Below are positions 33,449 through 42,942 of a stretch of DNA of 64,000 nt, one piece after another. The stretch is taken from positions 1 through 64,000 of the forward strand of contig NZ_NRRG01000028.1 of NCBI RefSeq assembly GCF_016583575.1, read 5' to 3'. Below the pieces are notes generated by a model that made no database searches, was not told where the DNA came from, and saw only the letters and a list, made by a program, of their open reading frames with translations. Made by a program: the position numbers and the translations under genes. Position 1 is the first letter of the stretch. Each line of letters opens with the position of its first letter. This DNA comes from Thiocystis violacea. Its GTDB lineage: Bacteria > Pseudomonadota > Gammaproteobacteria > Chromatiales > Chromatiaceae.

Positions 33449-34489
33449 ATGCAACGCAGACAACTTGGCCGCTCGGACATCCAGGTGAGTGCCCTGTGCC
33501 TCGGCACCATGACCTTCGGCCAGCAGAACACGGAGTCCGAGGCCCATGCCCAACTCGATCGCGCCCTGGCCGCCGGGATCGATTTCATCGATACGGCGGA
33601 GATGTATCCGGTTCCGCCCTTCGCCGAGACCCAGGGTCTTACCGAGACCTATATCGGCAACTGGCTCAAGTCCCGAGGCGGTCGCGCCGGGCTCGTGCTG
33701 GCGACCAAGGTGGCGGGTCCGGGGGATTGGCTGGCGCACATCCGGGGCGGCCGGAATCGGCTCGACCGCCCGAACATCGAGGCGGCGCTCGATGCCAGTC
33801 TGAAACGTCTTCGGACCGATTGGATCGATCTCTATCAACTGCACTGGCCCGATCGACATACCAATTTCTTCGGCAAGCTCGGCTTCGATCCGGCCGACGA
33901 CGCGGACAGCGTTCCCTTGCTGGAAACCCTTGGGGTTCTGGCCGATCTGGTCCAGGCCGGGAAGATTCGCCACATCGGCGTTTCCAACGAGACGCCCTGG
34001 GGCCTGATGCGATTCCTCGCGCTCGCCGAGCAACAGGGGCTGCCGCGCATGGTCAGCATCCAGAATCCCTACAGTCTGCTCAATCGCAGCTTCGAGATCG
34101 GGCTGGCCGAGATCGCGATCCGCGAGCGGTGCGGTTTGCTGGCCTATTCGCCGCTGGCCTTCGGCGTGCTTTCGGGAAAATACCTGAACGGGCAGCGGCC
34201 GCCGAACGCGCGCTTCACCCTTTTCGAGCGCTTCAACCGCTACTCCAACCCGGAGTCCGAGCGCGCCACCTCGGAATATGTCGCCCTGGCCGAGCGTCAC
34301 GGACTGGATCCCACCCAGATGGCCCTGGCCTGGGTGACCAGCCGGCCGTTCGTGACCTCCACCATTATCGGCGCCACCACGCTGGATCAGTTGGAAAGCA
34401 ACCTCGGCAGCATCGACCTGACCCTGGACGACGCGGTGATCGCCGGGATCGAGTCGATCCATACCCGACAGCCGAATCCGGCGCCCTAG
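33449..34489 (+). CDS. NADP-dependent aldo/keto reductase, Tas-like
   Basis: The 346-residue protein is a TIM-barrel aldo/keto reductase: LGRSDIQVSALCLGTMTFG, the catalytic aspartate and tyrosine in FIDTAEMYPVPP, lysine in LATKVAG and histidine in LYQLHWPDR. The insertion NFFGKLGF is typical of the Tas family, and the nucleotide site includes TSTIIGATTLDQLESNL. GTG at 33437 is possible; ATG at 33449 with GGAG seven bases before it is preferred. It is alone, with no clear partner. Confidence 0.9.
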   Translation: MQRRQLGRSDIQVSALCLGTMTFGQQNTESEAHAQLDRALAAGIDFIDTAEMYPVPPFAETQGLTETYIGNWLKSRGGRAGLVLATKVAGPGDWLAHIRGGRNRLDRPNIEAALDASLKRLRTDWIDLYQLHWPDRHTNFFGKLGFDPADDADSVPLLETLGVLADLVQAGKIRHIGVSNETPWGLMRFLALAEQQGLPRMVSIQNPYSLLNRSFEIGLAEIAIRERCGLLAYSPLAFGVLSGKYLNGQRPPNARFTLFERFNRYSNPESERATSEYVALAERHGLDPTQMALAWVTSRPFVTSTIIGATTLDQLESNLGSIDLTLDDAVIAGIESIHTRQPNPAP

Positions 34490-34894
34490 CGAAGGCCGTC
34501 GCGACTGGCGGCATTGACCGGATCGATGGGTCTTGCCGCCTCAGGGCCTTGAAGGTCACGCATTCGTGAACGTCCAGCGACGGATCAACCGTGCCTGGCA
34601 AGGCGCGCACTAATCACCACGAGCGCGCCCCGCACCCCATTCCGATGGCGTGGTGCTACTGGCTGTTCTTCTGAAGCGAGGTCGGCGCCGAGGCGCTCGC
34701 CATCCCGTGGAGCCTGATCGTCACCGGCCGCCTGCTCGGCATCGAGCCCCGCGTCTGCTCACGACCGTGGGCAACAACGCCTCGTGGTGATAGGTGACGA
34801 ATTTGTTACGCCCCCCGGTTCCCAGCCTCTAGAACCGTTATGTCGTCAAGCCCTAACCTTGCGTCCATGGAGCAATCACCTTTCGGGAGGTCTC
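34490..34894. other. Intergenic stretch before the kdp operon
   Basis: No complete gene is supported in these 405 bases. One short plus-strand phrase (EALAIPWSLIVTGRLLGIEP) looks protein-like but has no start or length. The right end contains the kdpF ribosome-binding site (GGGAGG). A KdpE-responsive promoter is expected here; I cannot mark its boxes. Confidence 0.4.
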
Positions 34895-34975
34895 ATGTAT
34901 TACATCCTGCTCGCCCTGGTTATCGCTTTGTTCATCTATCTGATGATCGCCATGCTGCGGCCCGAGAGGTTCTAG
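34895..34975 (+). CDS. kdpF: KdpF small subunit
   Basis: The 26-residue peptide MYYILLALVIALFIYLMIAM-LRPERF is one membrane helix followed by the LRPERF tail seen in KdpF of many bacteria. It stabilises the KdpABC potassium pump. GGGAGG lies six bases before the ATG. The next small gene begins three bases after its stop. Confidence 0.92.
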   Translation: MYYILLALVIALFIYLMIAMLRPERF

Positions 34976-34977
34976 CC

Positions 34978-35058
34978 ATGGGCTTCGTCGGCGCACTGAT
35001 TCTTCTGGCCCTGTTTGGCCTCTGTTTCCTGTTCATTGAATGGGAGGATCGACTGTGA
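34978..35058 (+). CDS. 26-residue membrane peptide in kdp operon
   Basis: The peptide MGFVGALILLALFGLCFLFI-EWEDRL is a hydrophobic helix with an acidic/basic tail, equal in length to KdpF but different in sequence. Start is two bases after the kdpF stop and its TGA overlaps the kdpA GTG by three bases, so it is translated within the operon. The EWEDRL tail resembles short potassium-operon peptides seen beside kdpF elsewhere, but I know no assigned function. Confidence 0.75.
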   Translation: MGFVGALILLALFGLCFLFIEWEDRL

Positions 35059-36764
35059 ATGAAGTCCTGCTCATCTACGCGGTCGCTTTGTTGCTGGCCT
35101 GGCCGTTGGGACGCTATCTGGCGGCGATCTATTCAGCGACACCCACCGCGCTTGACCGGGTGTTCGGACCGGTCGAGTGGCTGATTTACCGCGCCATCGG
35201 CGTCCATCCACTGGCCCCCATGACCTGGAAAGAGTACGGCAAGGCGCTGCTCAAGCTGCACCTGATTATCGGACTGGTCGCGCTCATGATCCTCATGCAG
35301 CAGGGCTGGCTGCCACTGAACCCGGACGGCATCGAGGGCATGAGATGGGATCTGGCGCTGCATACCACGGCGTCGTTCATCACCAATACCAACCAGCAGC
35401 ACTACTCGGGTCAGGCGCAGATCTCCTATTTCGCGCATCTGTTCGCCATCGTCAGCCTGCAGGTGATCACACCGGCGGCCGGCATGGCGGCGCTGGTCGC
35501 CATCCTGCGCACGGCGTTCGCGCGGCGCGATGAAACCGCCTTGACCGCGGAAGGCGCTGTATCGGTCGGAAACTTCCATGCCGACCTGGTCCGCGCCATT
35601 GTCCGGGTGATGCTGCCGGTGGCCTTCATCACCGCGCTGCTGCTCGCCTGGCAGGGGGTACCCAACACTCTTGAGGGCGCACGGATCGCTACCCCGCTCG
35701 ACGCCAGCGCGGGGCTCGCCGAGCAGCGCATTCCGGTCGGTCCGGTGGCGCCCATGGTCGCCATCAAACAGGTGGGAACCAACGGGGGTGGCTGGTATGG
35801 CCCCAACAGCGCCGTCCCGCTGGAGAACCCGACGCCGGTGTCCAACTTCGTCGAGACCATCGCCATCGTGCTGATCCCGATGGCCCTGGTGTTCATGGCC
35901 GGCTATCTGACCGGCCGGCGTCGCTTGGGCGTCCTGGTGATGGGCGTGATGCTGTCCCTATCGGTGCTCTTGACGGGCATCAATATCTGGTCGGAGAACC
36001 AACCCAACGCCGCCTTTGCCGACCTCGCCGCCGAGGGTCCGAATCTGGAAGGTAAGGAGGTGCGCTTCGGCGCCACGGCCACGGCGCTCTGGGGCAGCTT
36101 CACCACCCAGACCTCCAACGGCTCGGTGAACGGCATGCATGACTCGTTCAACCCTGTCGGCGGTGCCTCCATGCTGATGGATATGTTCATCAACGCCACG
36201 TTTGGGGGCGTTGGCGTAGGGCTCATCAACTTCCTGCTATTCCTGTTGCTCGCGGTGTTTCTCGGCAGCCTCATGGTGGGTCGCTCACCGGAGTTATACG
36301 GCCGGGCGCTGGAGGCCAGGGAGATCAAGCTGGTCTGCATCGCGCTGTTACTTCAGCCGCTGCTGATCCTCGGGCTGACCGCCCTCGCGGTGGCGATTCC
36401 GGGCCTGGCGGGGAACTCAAACCCCGGCTTCCATGGCCTGAGCCAGGTGCTCTATGAATACACCTCCGCGTTCGCCAACAACGGTTCCGGCTTCGAGGGG
36501 CTGGGTGACAATACGGTCTGGTGGAACCTCAGTTGTGCCGTGGCGCTGATCCTGGGGCGCTTCATCCCGATCCTGGCGCCGCTGGCGGTGGCCGCCCATC
36601 TGGCGGGCAAGCGGGTCGCGCCCACCACCTCGGGCAGCCTGGCGGTGGAAACACCCACCTTCGCCGTGCTGACCCTGGGGATCATCGTCATGTTTGCCCT
36701 GCTCAGCTTCTTCCCGGTCCTGGCCCTCGGCCCCTTTGCCGAATACCTGTCACTGGCCGGCTGA
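35055..36764 (+). CDS. kdpA: Potassium-binding pump subunit KdpA
   Basis: The 569-residue membrane protein has the KdpA channel-like plan with four selectivity loops, including NTNQQHYSGQ (about residue 118), QVGTNGGGWYGPNSAVPLEN (about 240), QTSNGSVNGMHDS and SAFANNGSGFEG. It binds and conducts potassium. GTG at 35055 was chosen because GGGAGG is eight bases upstream and the previous peptide's stop overlaps it. Confidence 0.96.
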   Translation: MNEVLLIYAVALLLAWPLGRYLAAIYSATPTALDRVFGPVEWLIYRAIGVHPLAPMTWKEYGKALLKLHLIIGLVALMILMQQGWLPLNPDGIEGMRWDLALHTTASFITNTNQQHYSGQAQISYFAHLFAIVSLQVITPAAGMAALVAILRTAFARRDETALTAEGAVSVGNFHADLVRAIVRVMLPVAFITALLLAWQGVPNTLEGARIATPLDASAGLAEQRIPVGPVAPMVAIKQVGTNGGGWYGPNSAVPLENPTPVSNFVETIAIVLIPMALVFMAGYLTGRRRLGVLVMGVMLSLSVLLTGINIWSENQPNAAFADLAAEGPNLEGKEVRFGATATALWGSFTTQTSNGSVNGMHDSFNPVGGASMLMDMFINATFGGVGVGLINFLLFLLLAVFLGSLMVGRSPELYGRALEAREIKLVCIALLLQPLLILGLTALAVAIPGLAGNSNPGFHGLSQVLYEYTSAFANNGSGFEGLGDNTVWWNLSCAVALILGRFIPILAPLAVAAHLAGKRVAPTTSGSLAVETPTFAVLTLGIIVMFALLSFFPVLALGPFAEYLSLAG

Positions 36765-36782
36765 TTGATGGGAGAAATCATC

Positions 36783-38807
36783 ATGAAACAGGCACGCAGC
36801 CGATTGAGATTAGTGAATGCCCATACCCTGGCCCGATTGGCGGGCGAGTCGGTGCGGCGGCTCCACCCGCGCTGGCTGGCGCGCAACCCGGTGATGTTCG
36901 TGGTCGGCGTCGGAACGCTGGTGACGCTGTGGCTGACCGGTGCCGATCTCCTGGCCGGTCGCCCCTGGGGCTTCGACCTCGCCATCACCCTCATTCTGTT
37001 GTTCACCCTGCTCTTTGCCAACGCCGCCGAGGCACTGGCCGAGGCGCGGGGGCGGGCGCAGGCCGAGAGCCTGCGCTCGACCCGCGAGGGCCTGGTTGCC
37101 AGGCGCATCCAGGGGGCCGGTGAAGAGCAGGTGCCCGCCACCGCCCTGCGTCGCGGCGACCGGATACGGGTGCTGGCGGGCGAACTGATTCCCGCCGACG
37201 GCGAGATCGTCGAGGGGGCGGCCAGCATCAACGAGTCGGCGGTCACCGGCGAATCGGCGCCGGTGCTGCGCGAGGCCGGCACCGACAACAGCGGCGTCAG
37301 CGCCGGCACCAAGCTGCTGACCGACAGCATCCTGGTCGAGGTGACGGCGGAGGTCGGGCAGTCCATGCTGGATCGGATGATTGCCCTGGTGGAGAGCGCC
37401 AAGCGACAGAAGACGCCCAACGAGATCGCGCTCACCGTGCTGCTGTCCGCGCTCACCCTGGTGTTCCTGATCGTGGTGGCGACGCTGGTGCCGTTCGCCG
37501 CCTTTGTCGGCGGCGAGACCTCGGTGCCGGTGCTGGTGGCACTGCTGGTCTGTCTTATTCCCACCACGATCGGCGGGCTGCTGCCGGCCATCGGCATCGC
37601 TGGCATGGATCGCGCCATGCGCGCCAATCTGGTCGCCAAGTCAGGCCGGGCCGTGGAGGTGGCCGGCAACATCGACACCCTGTTGCTGGACAAGACCGGG
37701 ACCATCACCCACGGCGACCGCCAGGCCACCGACTTCCTGCCGTTGATCAACCTGGCTCCGGAGCGGCTGCGGACCGCCGCCCTGCTCGCGTCGCTGGCCG
37801 ATCCCACGCCGGAGGGCAAGTCCATCGTGGCGCTGGCGAGAAGCCGAGGCGCGGTCGTCGAGGCCGACCCCGAGGCGCGTTTCCTGCCGTTTTCAGCCAG
37901 AACCCGTCTCTCGGGCATCGACCAGCCGGACGGTCGGCGCCTCCGCAAGGGCGCGCCGGATGCCATTCGCCGCTTCGTCACCGAGAACGGCGGATCCTAT
38001 CCCGACGAGACGACCGCGCTCGTGGAACGTGTGGCGCGAGGCGGCGCGACGCCGCTGGTGGTGGCGGAGGACGATCGGGTGCTCGGCGTCGTGCCCTTGT
38101 CCGACATCATCAAGAGCGGCATCAAGGAACGTTTCCAGCGCCTGCACGCCATGGGCATCCGCACGGTGCTGATCACCGGCGACAATCCGCTGACCGCCGC
38201 GGCCATCGCCGCCGAGGCCGGCGTGGCGGACTACATCGCCGAGGCCACGCCAGAAGACAAGCTGGAGTACATCCGGCGCGAACAGGCCCAGGGACGCCTG
38301 GTAGCGATGATGGGTGACGGCACCAATGACGCGCCCGCCCTGGCGCAGGCGGATCTTGGGCTGGCGATGAACTCCGGCACCCAGGCCGCCAAGGAGGCCG
38401 GCAACATGGTCGATCTGGATTCCGATCCGACCAAGCTGCTGGAGGTGGTTGAGATCGGCAAGCAGTTGCTGGTCACACGCGGCGCGCTGACGACCTTCTC
38501 GCTGGCTAATGACGTGGCCAAATACTTCGCCATCCTGCCGGCCATCTTCGTGGCCAGCGTGCCCGCCATGCGGACCTTCGACATCATGCACCTCCACAGC
38601 CCGGCCACGGCGGTGCTGGCGGCGGTAATCTTCAATGCCCTGGTGATTCCGGCGCTGGTTCCCTTCGCCCTGCGCGGGGTGCGCCTCCGCCCGGCCAGCG
38701 CGGACGTGCTGCTGCGCCGCAACCTCTTGATCTATGGGCTTGGCGGCTTGCTGCTGCCCTTCCCGGCGATCAAGCTCATCGATCTTGGTCTTGGCCTGTT
38801 CCTGTAG
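36783..38807 (+). CDS. kdpB: Potassium pump ATPase KdpB
   Basis: The 674-residue P-type ATPase has phosphorylation Asp303 in [11 protein letters not shown], actuator motif [14 protein letters not shown]-binding [11 protein letters not shown], and the hinge [18 protein letters not shown]. It drives KdpA-bound potassium inward. ATG at 36783 with GGGAG upstream is preferred over the TTG/ATG at 36765. Confidence 0.97.
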   Translation: MKQARSRLRLVNAHTLARLAGESVRRLHPRWLARNPVMFVVGVGTLVTLWLTGADLLAGRPWGFDLAITLILLFTLLFANAAEALAEARGRAQAESLRSTREGLVARRIQGAGEEQVPATALRRGDRIRVLAGELIPADGEIVEGAASINESAVTGESAPVLREAGTDNSGVSAGTKLLTDSILVEVTAEVGQSMLDRMIALVESAKRQKTPNEIALTVLLSALTLVFLIVVATLVPFAAFVGGETSVPVLVALLVCLIPTTIGGLLPAIGIAGMDRAMRANLVAKSGRAVEVAGNIDTLLLDKTGTITHGDRQATDFLPLINLAPERLRTAALLASLADPTPEGKSIVALARSRGAVVEADPEARFLPFSARTRLSGIDQPDGRRLRKGAPDAIRRFVTENGGSYPDETTALVERVARGGATPLVVAEDDRVLGVVPLSDIIKSGIKERFQRLHAMGIRTVLITGDNPLTAAAIAAEAGVADYIAEATPEDKLEYIRREQAQGRLVAMMGDGTNDAPALAQADLGLAMNSGTQAAKEAGNMVDLDSDPTKLLEVVEIGKQLLVTRGALTTFSLANDVAKYFAILPAIFVASVPAMRTFDIMHLHSPATAVLAAVIFNALVIPALVPFALRGVRLRPASADVLLRRNLLIYGLGGLLLPFPAIKLIDLGLGLFL

Positions 38808-38816
38808 GAGGCTGCG

Positions 38817-39440
38817 ATGAACAAACGCGAATCCCTTGCCCCCGCGCGGCCTGTGACCCCGGCCGGAAGCTGGATCCAGGCGCTGCGCGGCGCCCTGGTG
38901 CTGATGGTGCTCTGCGGCGTCCTCTACCCGCTCGTCACCGTGGCGATCGGCGCCCTCCTGTTTCCCGATCAGTCAACCGGCAGCCTCATCGAACGCGACG
39001 GCCGGGTGATCGGCTCGGCGCTGGTGGGTCAGCCGTTCAGTGCGCCGGGCTACTTCCAGGGCCGCCCCTCGGCCGCCGGTTACGATCCATTCGCCCTCTC
39101 GGGCTCCAACCAGGCGCCCAGCCATCCGGATCTGCGCGAACGGGCTGCGGCCAGTTCCAAGGCGATCGCCGCCGCCAACGGCGTTGCACCAGCGGCGATC
39201 CCGGTCGATCTCATCGCCGCCTCCGGGTCGGGCATCGACCCCCACATCAGCCCGGAAGCGGCCGAGATCCAGATCGACCGGGTCAGCTCGGCGCGCGGGC
39301 TGCCCCGCGACGCCGTCGCCGTGCTGGTGGCGACGCACCTGGAAGGGCCGGTGCTTGGCGTCCTGGGACAGCCGCGCCTCAATGTGCTCCGGTTGAATCT
39401 GGCGCTCGACGCGCTTGGCGCACAGGTCACCGCCAGGTAA
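38817..39440 (+). CDS. kdpC: Potassium pump accessory subunit KdpC
   Basis: The 207-residue protein has one N-terminal membrane helix (LRGALVLMVLCGVLYPLVTV), the DGRVIGSALVGQPF and FQGRPSAAGYDPF motifs and a C-terminal part with SGLDP-type SGIDPHISPEAAEIQIDRV. GGAGG stands six bases before the ATG. It is needed for KdpABC assembly and affinity. Confidence 0.96.
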   Translation: MNKRESLAPARPVTPAGSWIQALRGALVLMVLCGVLYPLVTVAIGALLFPDQSTGSLIERDGRVIGSALVGQPFSAPGYFQGRPSAAGYDPFALSGSNQAPSHPDLRERAAASSKAIAAANGVAPAAIPVDLIAASGSGIDPHISPEAAEIQIDRVSSARGLPRDAVAVLVATHLEGPVLGVLGQPRLNVLRLNLALDALGAQVTAR

Positions 39441-39472
39441 CGAGGCCCGGAGGAATTCAGGTTGGCATACCG

Positions 39473-42148
39473 ATGAATGCGACAGCGGATAATCGGCCAG
39501 ACCCCCAAGCCCTGCTCGCCGAGATCAAACGCGAGCGACAAGTGGCGCTCAAGATCTTCCTGGGCGCCTCCCCCGGCGTCGGCAAGACCTACAAGATGCT
39601 GGAGGCGGCGCGCGAGGCGCGGCGCGAGGGCGCCGATATCGTCATCGGGATCATCGAGAGCCACGGCCGACAGGAAACCGAGGCGCTGTGCGAGGGGTTG
39701 GAGTCCATTCCGCTGATGCCGCTTGAGTATCGCGGCGCCCGGTTCCGGGAGCTGGACCTGGATGCCATCCTCAAATGGGCGCCGGCGGTGGTGCTGGTGG
39801 ACGAACTGGCCCATCGCAACATTCCGGGTACCCGCCACCCGCGCCGTTATCAGGATATCGAGGAATTGCTGAAACAGGGCATCGAGGTCTGGACCACGGT
39901 CAATATCCAGCACCTGGAGAGCCTGAACGATGTCGTCGCGCGCATCACCGGCGTGCGCATGCGAGAAACGGTGCCGGACGCCGTGTTCAGCGCGGCGCGC
40001 GACGTGGTGTTGGTGGATCTGACACCCCGCGAGCTGATCGAGCGGCTCAGGCAGGGCAAGGTCTACGTGCCCGAACAGGCGCGCGCGGCCCTGGATGGCT
40101 TTTTCAGTCCGACGAATCTGGCGGCGCTGCGTGAACTGGCGTTGCAGGCGGTGACGGAACGCATCGACCAGGATGTGCACGAGGCCATGCGTAGCCAGGG
40201 GATCGCGGGCCCCTGGCCGGTGCGGGCGCGCATCGTCGTTTCCATCGATGGGATCGGTAACAGTGAGGAACTGGTGCGTCTCGGCCGACGGCTCGCCGAA
40301 CGCCGCCGCGCCCCCTGGAGCGCGGTGTTCGTCGATCGTGGCGATACCGGCCCCGAACAACTGGTCGGCGTTGAGCGTGCCTTCGCGCTGGCCGAGCGCC
40401 TGGGGGGCGAGACCCTGACCCTGCGCGGTCATGATCCCGTGGAGGAATTACTGGCCTTCGCGCGCGACCAGAATGCCACCACGCTGGTGGTCGGTCGCAG
40501 CCGGCACCGGCCCCTGGCGGGATTGTTCGGCCGCACCCTGAGCCAACGCCTGCTGCGTCGGAGCGAGGATTTCGAAATCACCTTCGTCGCTTCACGGGTC
40601 GCCCGCGTGCGCCGACGTCAGCGCTGGTTCCGGCGGATGGAGCCGGTTCGTTACTATGGCCTGGCGCTGACGGTGGTGGTGGCGGCCACCGGCGTCGCCG
40701 CCGCCATCGAACCCTTGATCCCCCTGGCCAGCCTGTCGCTGGTCTTCCTGATCGCGGTCTTGCTGGTCGCGGTGCGCACGGCCATGCGCCCGGCACTGAT
40801 CACCGCGGTCGTGAGCGCCATCGTCTACAACTTCTTCTTCACGGAGCCACGGTTCACCTTGGCCATGCATCGGACGCACGAGCTGGTGACCGTCGGCGTG
40901 TTCCTGATCACGGGATTGATCGGCGGCCACCTGGCGGGTCGCCTGCGCCACCAGGTTCTCGCGCTGCGCCGCACCAACGAACAGACGCAAACCCTGTTGG
41001 CCCTGAGCCGGCGTCTCTCGACCGCGGTCGACCTTCCCACGGTGCATCGTGAGGCCACCACGGCGATCGCCGGGTATCTGCACGTCCCGGTCGTCCTGCT
41101 GGCGCCGGGCGATGGCGGCAAGCTCGAACAGGTGGCCGCCTCGCAGGACGCCCTGGACCTGAATGACAAGGCCTGGCCGGCCGCGCAATGGGCCTGCGAT
41201 CATCGGCAGCCCAGCGGCTTTCAAACCGAAACGCTCTCGGCGATCGATTGGCGATTTCTGCCACTGGCGATCGAGCAGGAGTGCTTCGGCGTGATCGGCG
41301 TCCACCGACCAGACCAGGAGTTCCAGAGCGAACAACTGGCCGCCATCGACGCGCTGATCACGCAGGTCACCCTGACCCTGGCCCGGACCCGTCTCGCGAC
41401 CAACCTGGAGCAGGTCAAGGTCGCGGAAGAAACCGAGCGCCTGCGTTCGGCCCTGCTGTCATCGGTATCGCACGATCTGCGAACCCCGCTGGCCTCGATG
41501 ATCGGCGCGGCGAGCAGCCTGCGCTCGCTCGACGACGCGCTCTCCGCGGACGACCGCCGCGAACTCCTGGACTCGGTGATCAGTGAAGGCGAGCGACTCA
41601 ACCGCTACATCCAGAACCTGCTCGATATGACGCGGCTCGGGTACGGCACCTTGAAACTGGAACGCGACTGGATCGGCATCGATGACATCCTCAATTCGGC
41701 GCTGCGGCGAACGCATGAGTTGCTGCACGACTGTCGACTGGTCAGGAGCATCGAGCCGGGTCTGCCGTTGCTCTACGTACATCCGGCCTTGGTCGAGCAG
41801 GCGCTGGTCAATGTCATCGAAAACGCGGCGAAATTCTCCCCCAATGGCGCCGAGGTGCGGGTGGCGGCGGCGCGTGACGGCGGCGAACTGCTGATCACCG
41901 TCTCCGATGAAGGGCCGGGGATCCCGCCCGAGCAGCGCGAGAAGGTGTTCAATCTGTTTTTCACTGGTGGCGAGGGTGATCGCGGCAAGCATGGCAGCGG
42001 GTTGGGGCTCGCCATCTGCAGCGGCATGATCGGCGCGCATGGCGGGCGCATCGAAGCCCTGCCGGGTCCAGGCGGTCGGGGCACCAGCATCGCGATCCAC
42101 CTGCCGCTGATCGAGCCTCCCGACGGCGACCAGGAGGAGCCCGCGTGA
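39473..42148 (+). CDS. kdpD: Potassium-sensing histidine kinase KdpD
   Basis: The 891-residue kinase has the KdpD N-domain with Walker-like GASPGVGKTYKML and the USP-like fold, four membrane helices (about residues 395-500), a GAF-like segment, HisKA with His667 (SSVSHDLRTPLASMIG) and HATPase (VIENAAKFSP, DEGPGIPPEQREKVFNLFF). It senses potassium limitation or osmotic state and phosphorylates KdpE. The gene overlaps kdpE by four bases. Confidence 0.96.
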   Translation: MNATADNRPDPQALLAEIKRERQVALKIFLGASPGVGKTYKMLEAAREARREGADIVIGIIESHGRQETEALCEGLESIPLMPLEYRGARFRELDLDAILKWAPAVVLVDELAHRNIPGTRHPRRYQDIEELLKQGIEVWTTVNIQHLESLNDVVARITGVRMRETVPDAVFSAARDVVLVDLTPRELIERLRQGKVYVPEQARAALDGFFSPTNLAALRELALQAVTERIDQDVHEAMRSQGIAGPWPVRARIVVSIDGIGNSEELVRLGRRLAERRRAPWSAVFVDRGDTGPEQLVGVERAFALAERLGGETLTLRGHDPVEELLAFARDQNATTLVVGRSRHRPLAGLFGRTLSQRLLRRSEDFEITFVASRVARVRRRQRWFRRMEPVRYYGLALTVVVAATGVAAAIEPLIPLASLSLVFLIAVLLVAVRTAMRPALITAVVSAIVYNFFFTEPRFTLAMHRTHELVTVGVFLITGLIGGHLAGRLRHQVLALRRTNEQTQTLLALSRRLSTAVDLPTVHREATTAIAGYLHVPVVLLAPGDGGKLEQVAASQDALDLNDKAWPAAQWACDHRQPSGFQTETLSAIDWRFLPLAIEQECFGVIGVHRPDQEFQSEQLAAIDALITQVTLTLARTRLATNLEQVKVAEETERLRSALLSSVSHDLRTPLASMIGAASSLRSLDDALSADDRRELLDSVISEGERLNRYIQNLLDMTRLGYGTLKLERDWIGIDDILNSALRRTHELLHDCRLVRSIEPGLPLLYVHPALVEQALVNVIENAAKFSPNGAEVRVAAARDGGELLITVSDEGPGIPPEQREKVFNLFFTGGEGDRGKHGSGLGLAICSGMIGAHGGRIEALPGPGGRGTSIAIHLPLIEPPDGDQEEPA

Positions 42149-42849
42149 CTGAAGGCACCGCCTCCGCCCGCATCCTCATCATCGACGACGAGGAACAGAT
42201 CCGGCGATTTCTTCGCATCAGTCTCAGGAGCCAGGGTTATCAGGTCATCGAGGCGGAGACGGCCGGGAAGGGGATCGAACTCGCGGCGACCCAGACGCCG
42301 GACCTGATCGTGCTCGATCTGGGCCTTCCCGATGCCGATGGAAAATCCGTGCTGCATGAACTGCGTCATTGGTCGAGCGTGCCGGTCATGATTCTCTCGG
42401 TCCGGTCATCGGAGAGTGAAAAGGTCGCCGTGCTGGACGCGGGTGCGAACGACTATGTGACCAAGCCGTTCGGCATTCAGGAATTCCTGGCGCGCGTTCG
42501 CAATCTCTTGCGTCTGCCCCGGTCGGCGGAGAAGCCGGATGCCGGGGTTTACGACGACGGCCATCTCCACATCGACCTCGTCAAACGACGGATATCCCTG
42601 AAGGGCGAACCCCTTCACCTCACACGTAAGGAGTTTTCCATTCTCAAGATACTGGTCTCGAACCCCGGTCAGGTCATGACGCAGACCCAACTCCTGCGCG
42701 AGCTATGGGGACCGACGCATACCGATGACACACACTATCTACGCAACTTCATCGGCCGAATCCGACAAAAACTCCAGGACGACTCCGGTGAGCCGCGGTA
42801 TGTGCAAACGGAACCGGGTGTCGGCTATCGGTTTATCGACCGCCGGTAG
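42145..42849 (+). CDS. kdpE: KdpE response regulator
   Basis: The 234-residue OmpR-class regulator has an N-terminal receiver with Asp58 (LIVLDLGLPDADG), Lys in YVTKPFG, and a winged HTH with TRKEFSILKILVSNPGQVMT, LLRELWGP and YLRNFIGRIRQKLQD. It starts at GTG overlapping kdpD. It activates the kdp promoter under potassium limitation in known systems. Confidence 0.96.
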   Translation: MTEGTASARILIIDDEEQIRRFLRISLRSQGYQVIEAETAGKGIELAATQTPDLIVLDLGLPDADGKSVLHELRHWSSVPVMILSVRSSESEKVAVLDAGANDYVTKPFGIQEFLARVRNLLRLPRSAEKPDAGVYDDGHLHIDLVKRRISLKGEPLHLTRKEFSILKILVSNPGQVMTQTQLLRELWGPTHTDDTHYLRNFIGRIRQKLQDDSGEPRYVQTEPGVGYRFIDRR

Positions 42850-42942
42850 GTGTCGACCTCGTTGATGAGGTCCAGTGTCGCGATAGCGACGCCGAGGATG
42901 CGGTACGCCCGAGCGGTCGAGAAGGGAAGGGGGAAGTGGGGA

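Noticed and set aside
32876-34462. Long minus-strand frame across the aldo/keto reductase
   Set aside because: Antisense to a gene with all four catalytic residues; no family features.
34490-34894. Short protein-like phrase EALAIPWSLIVTGRLLGIEP
   Set aside because: Too short, no start or continuation, surrounded by stops in the other frames.
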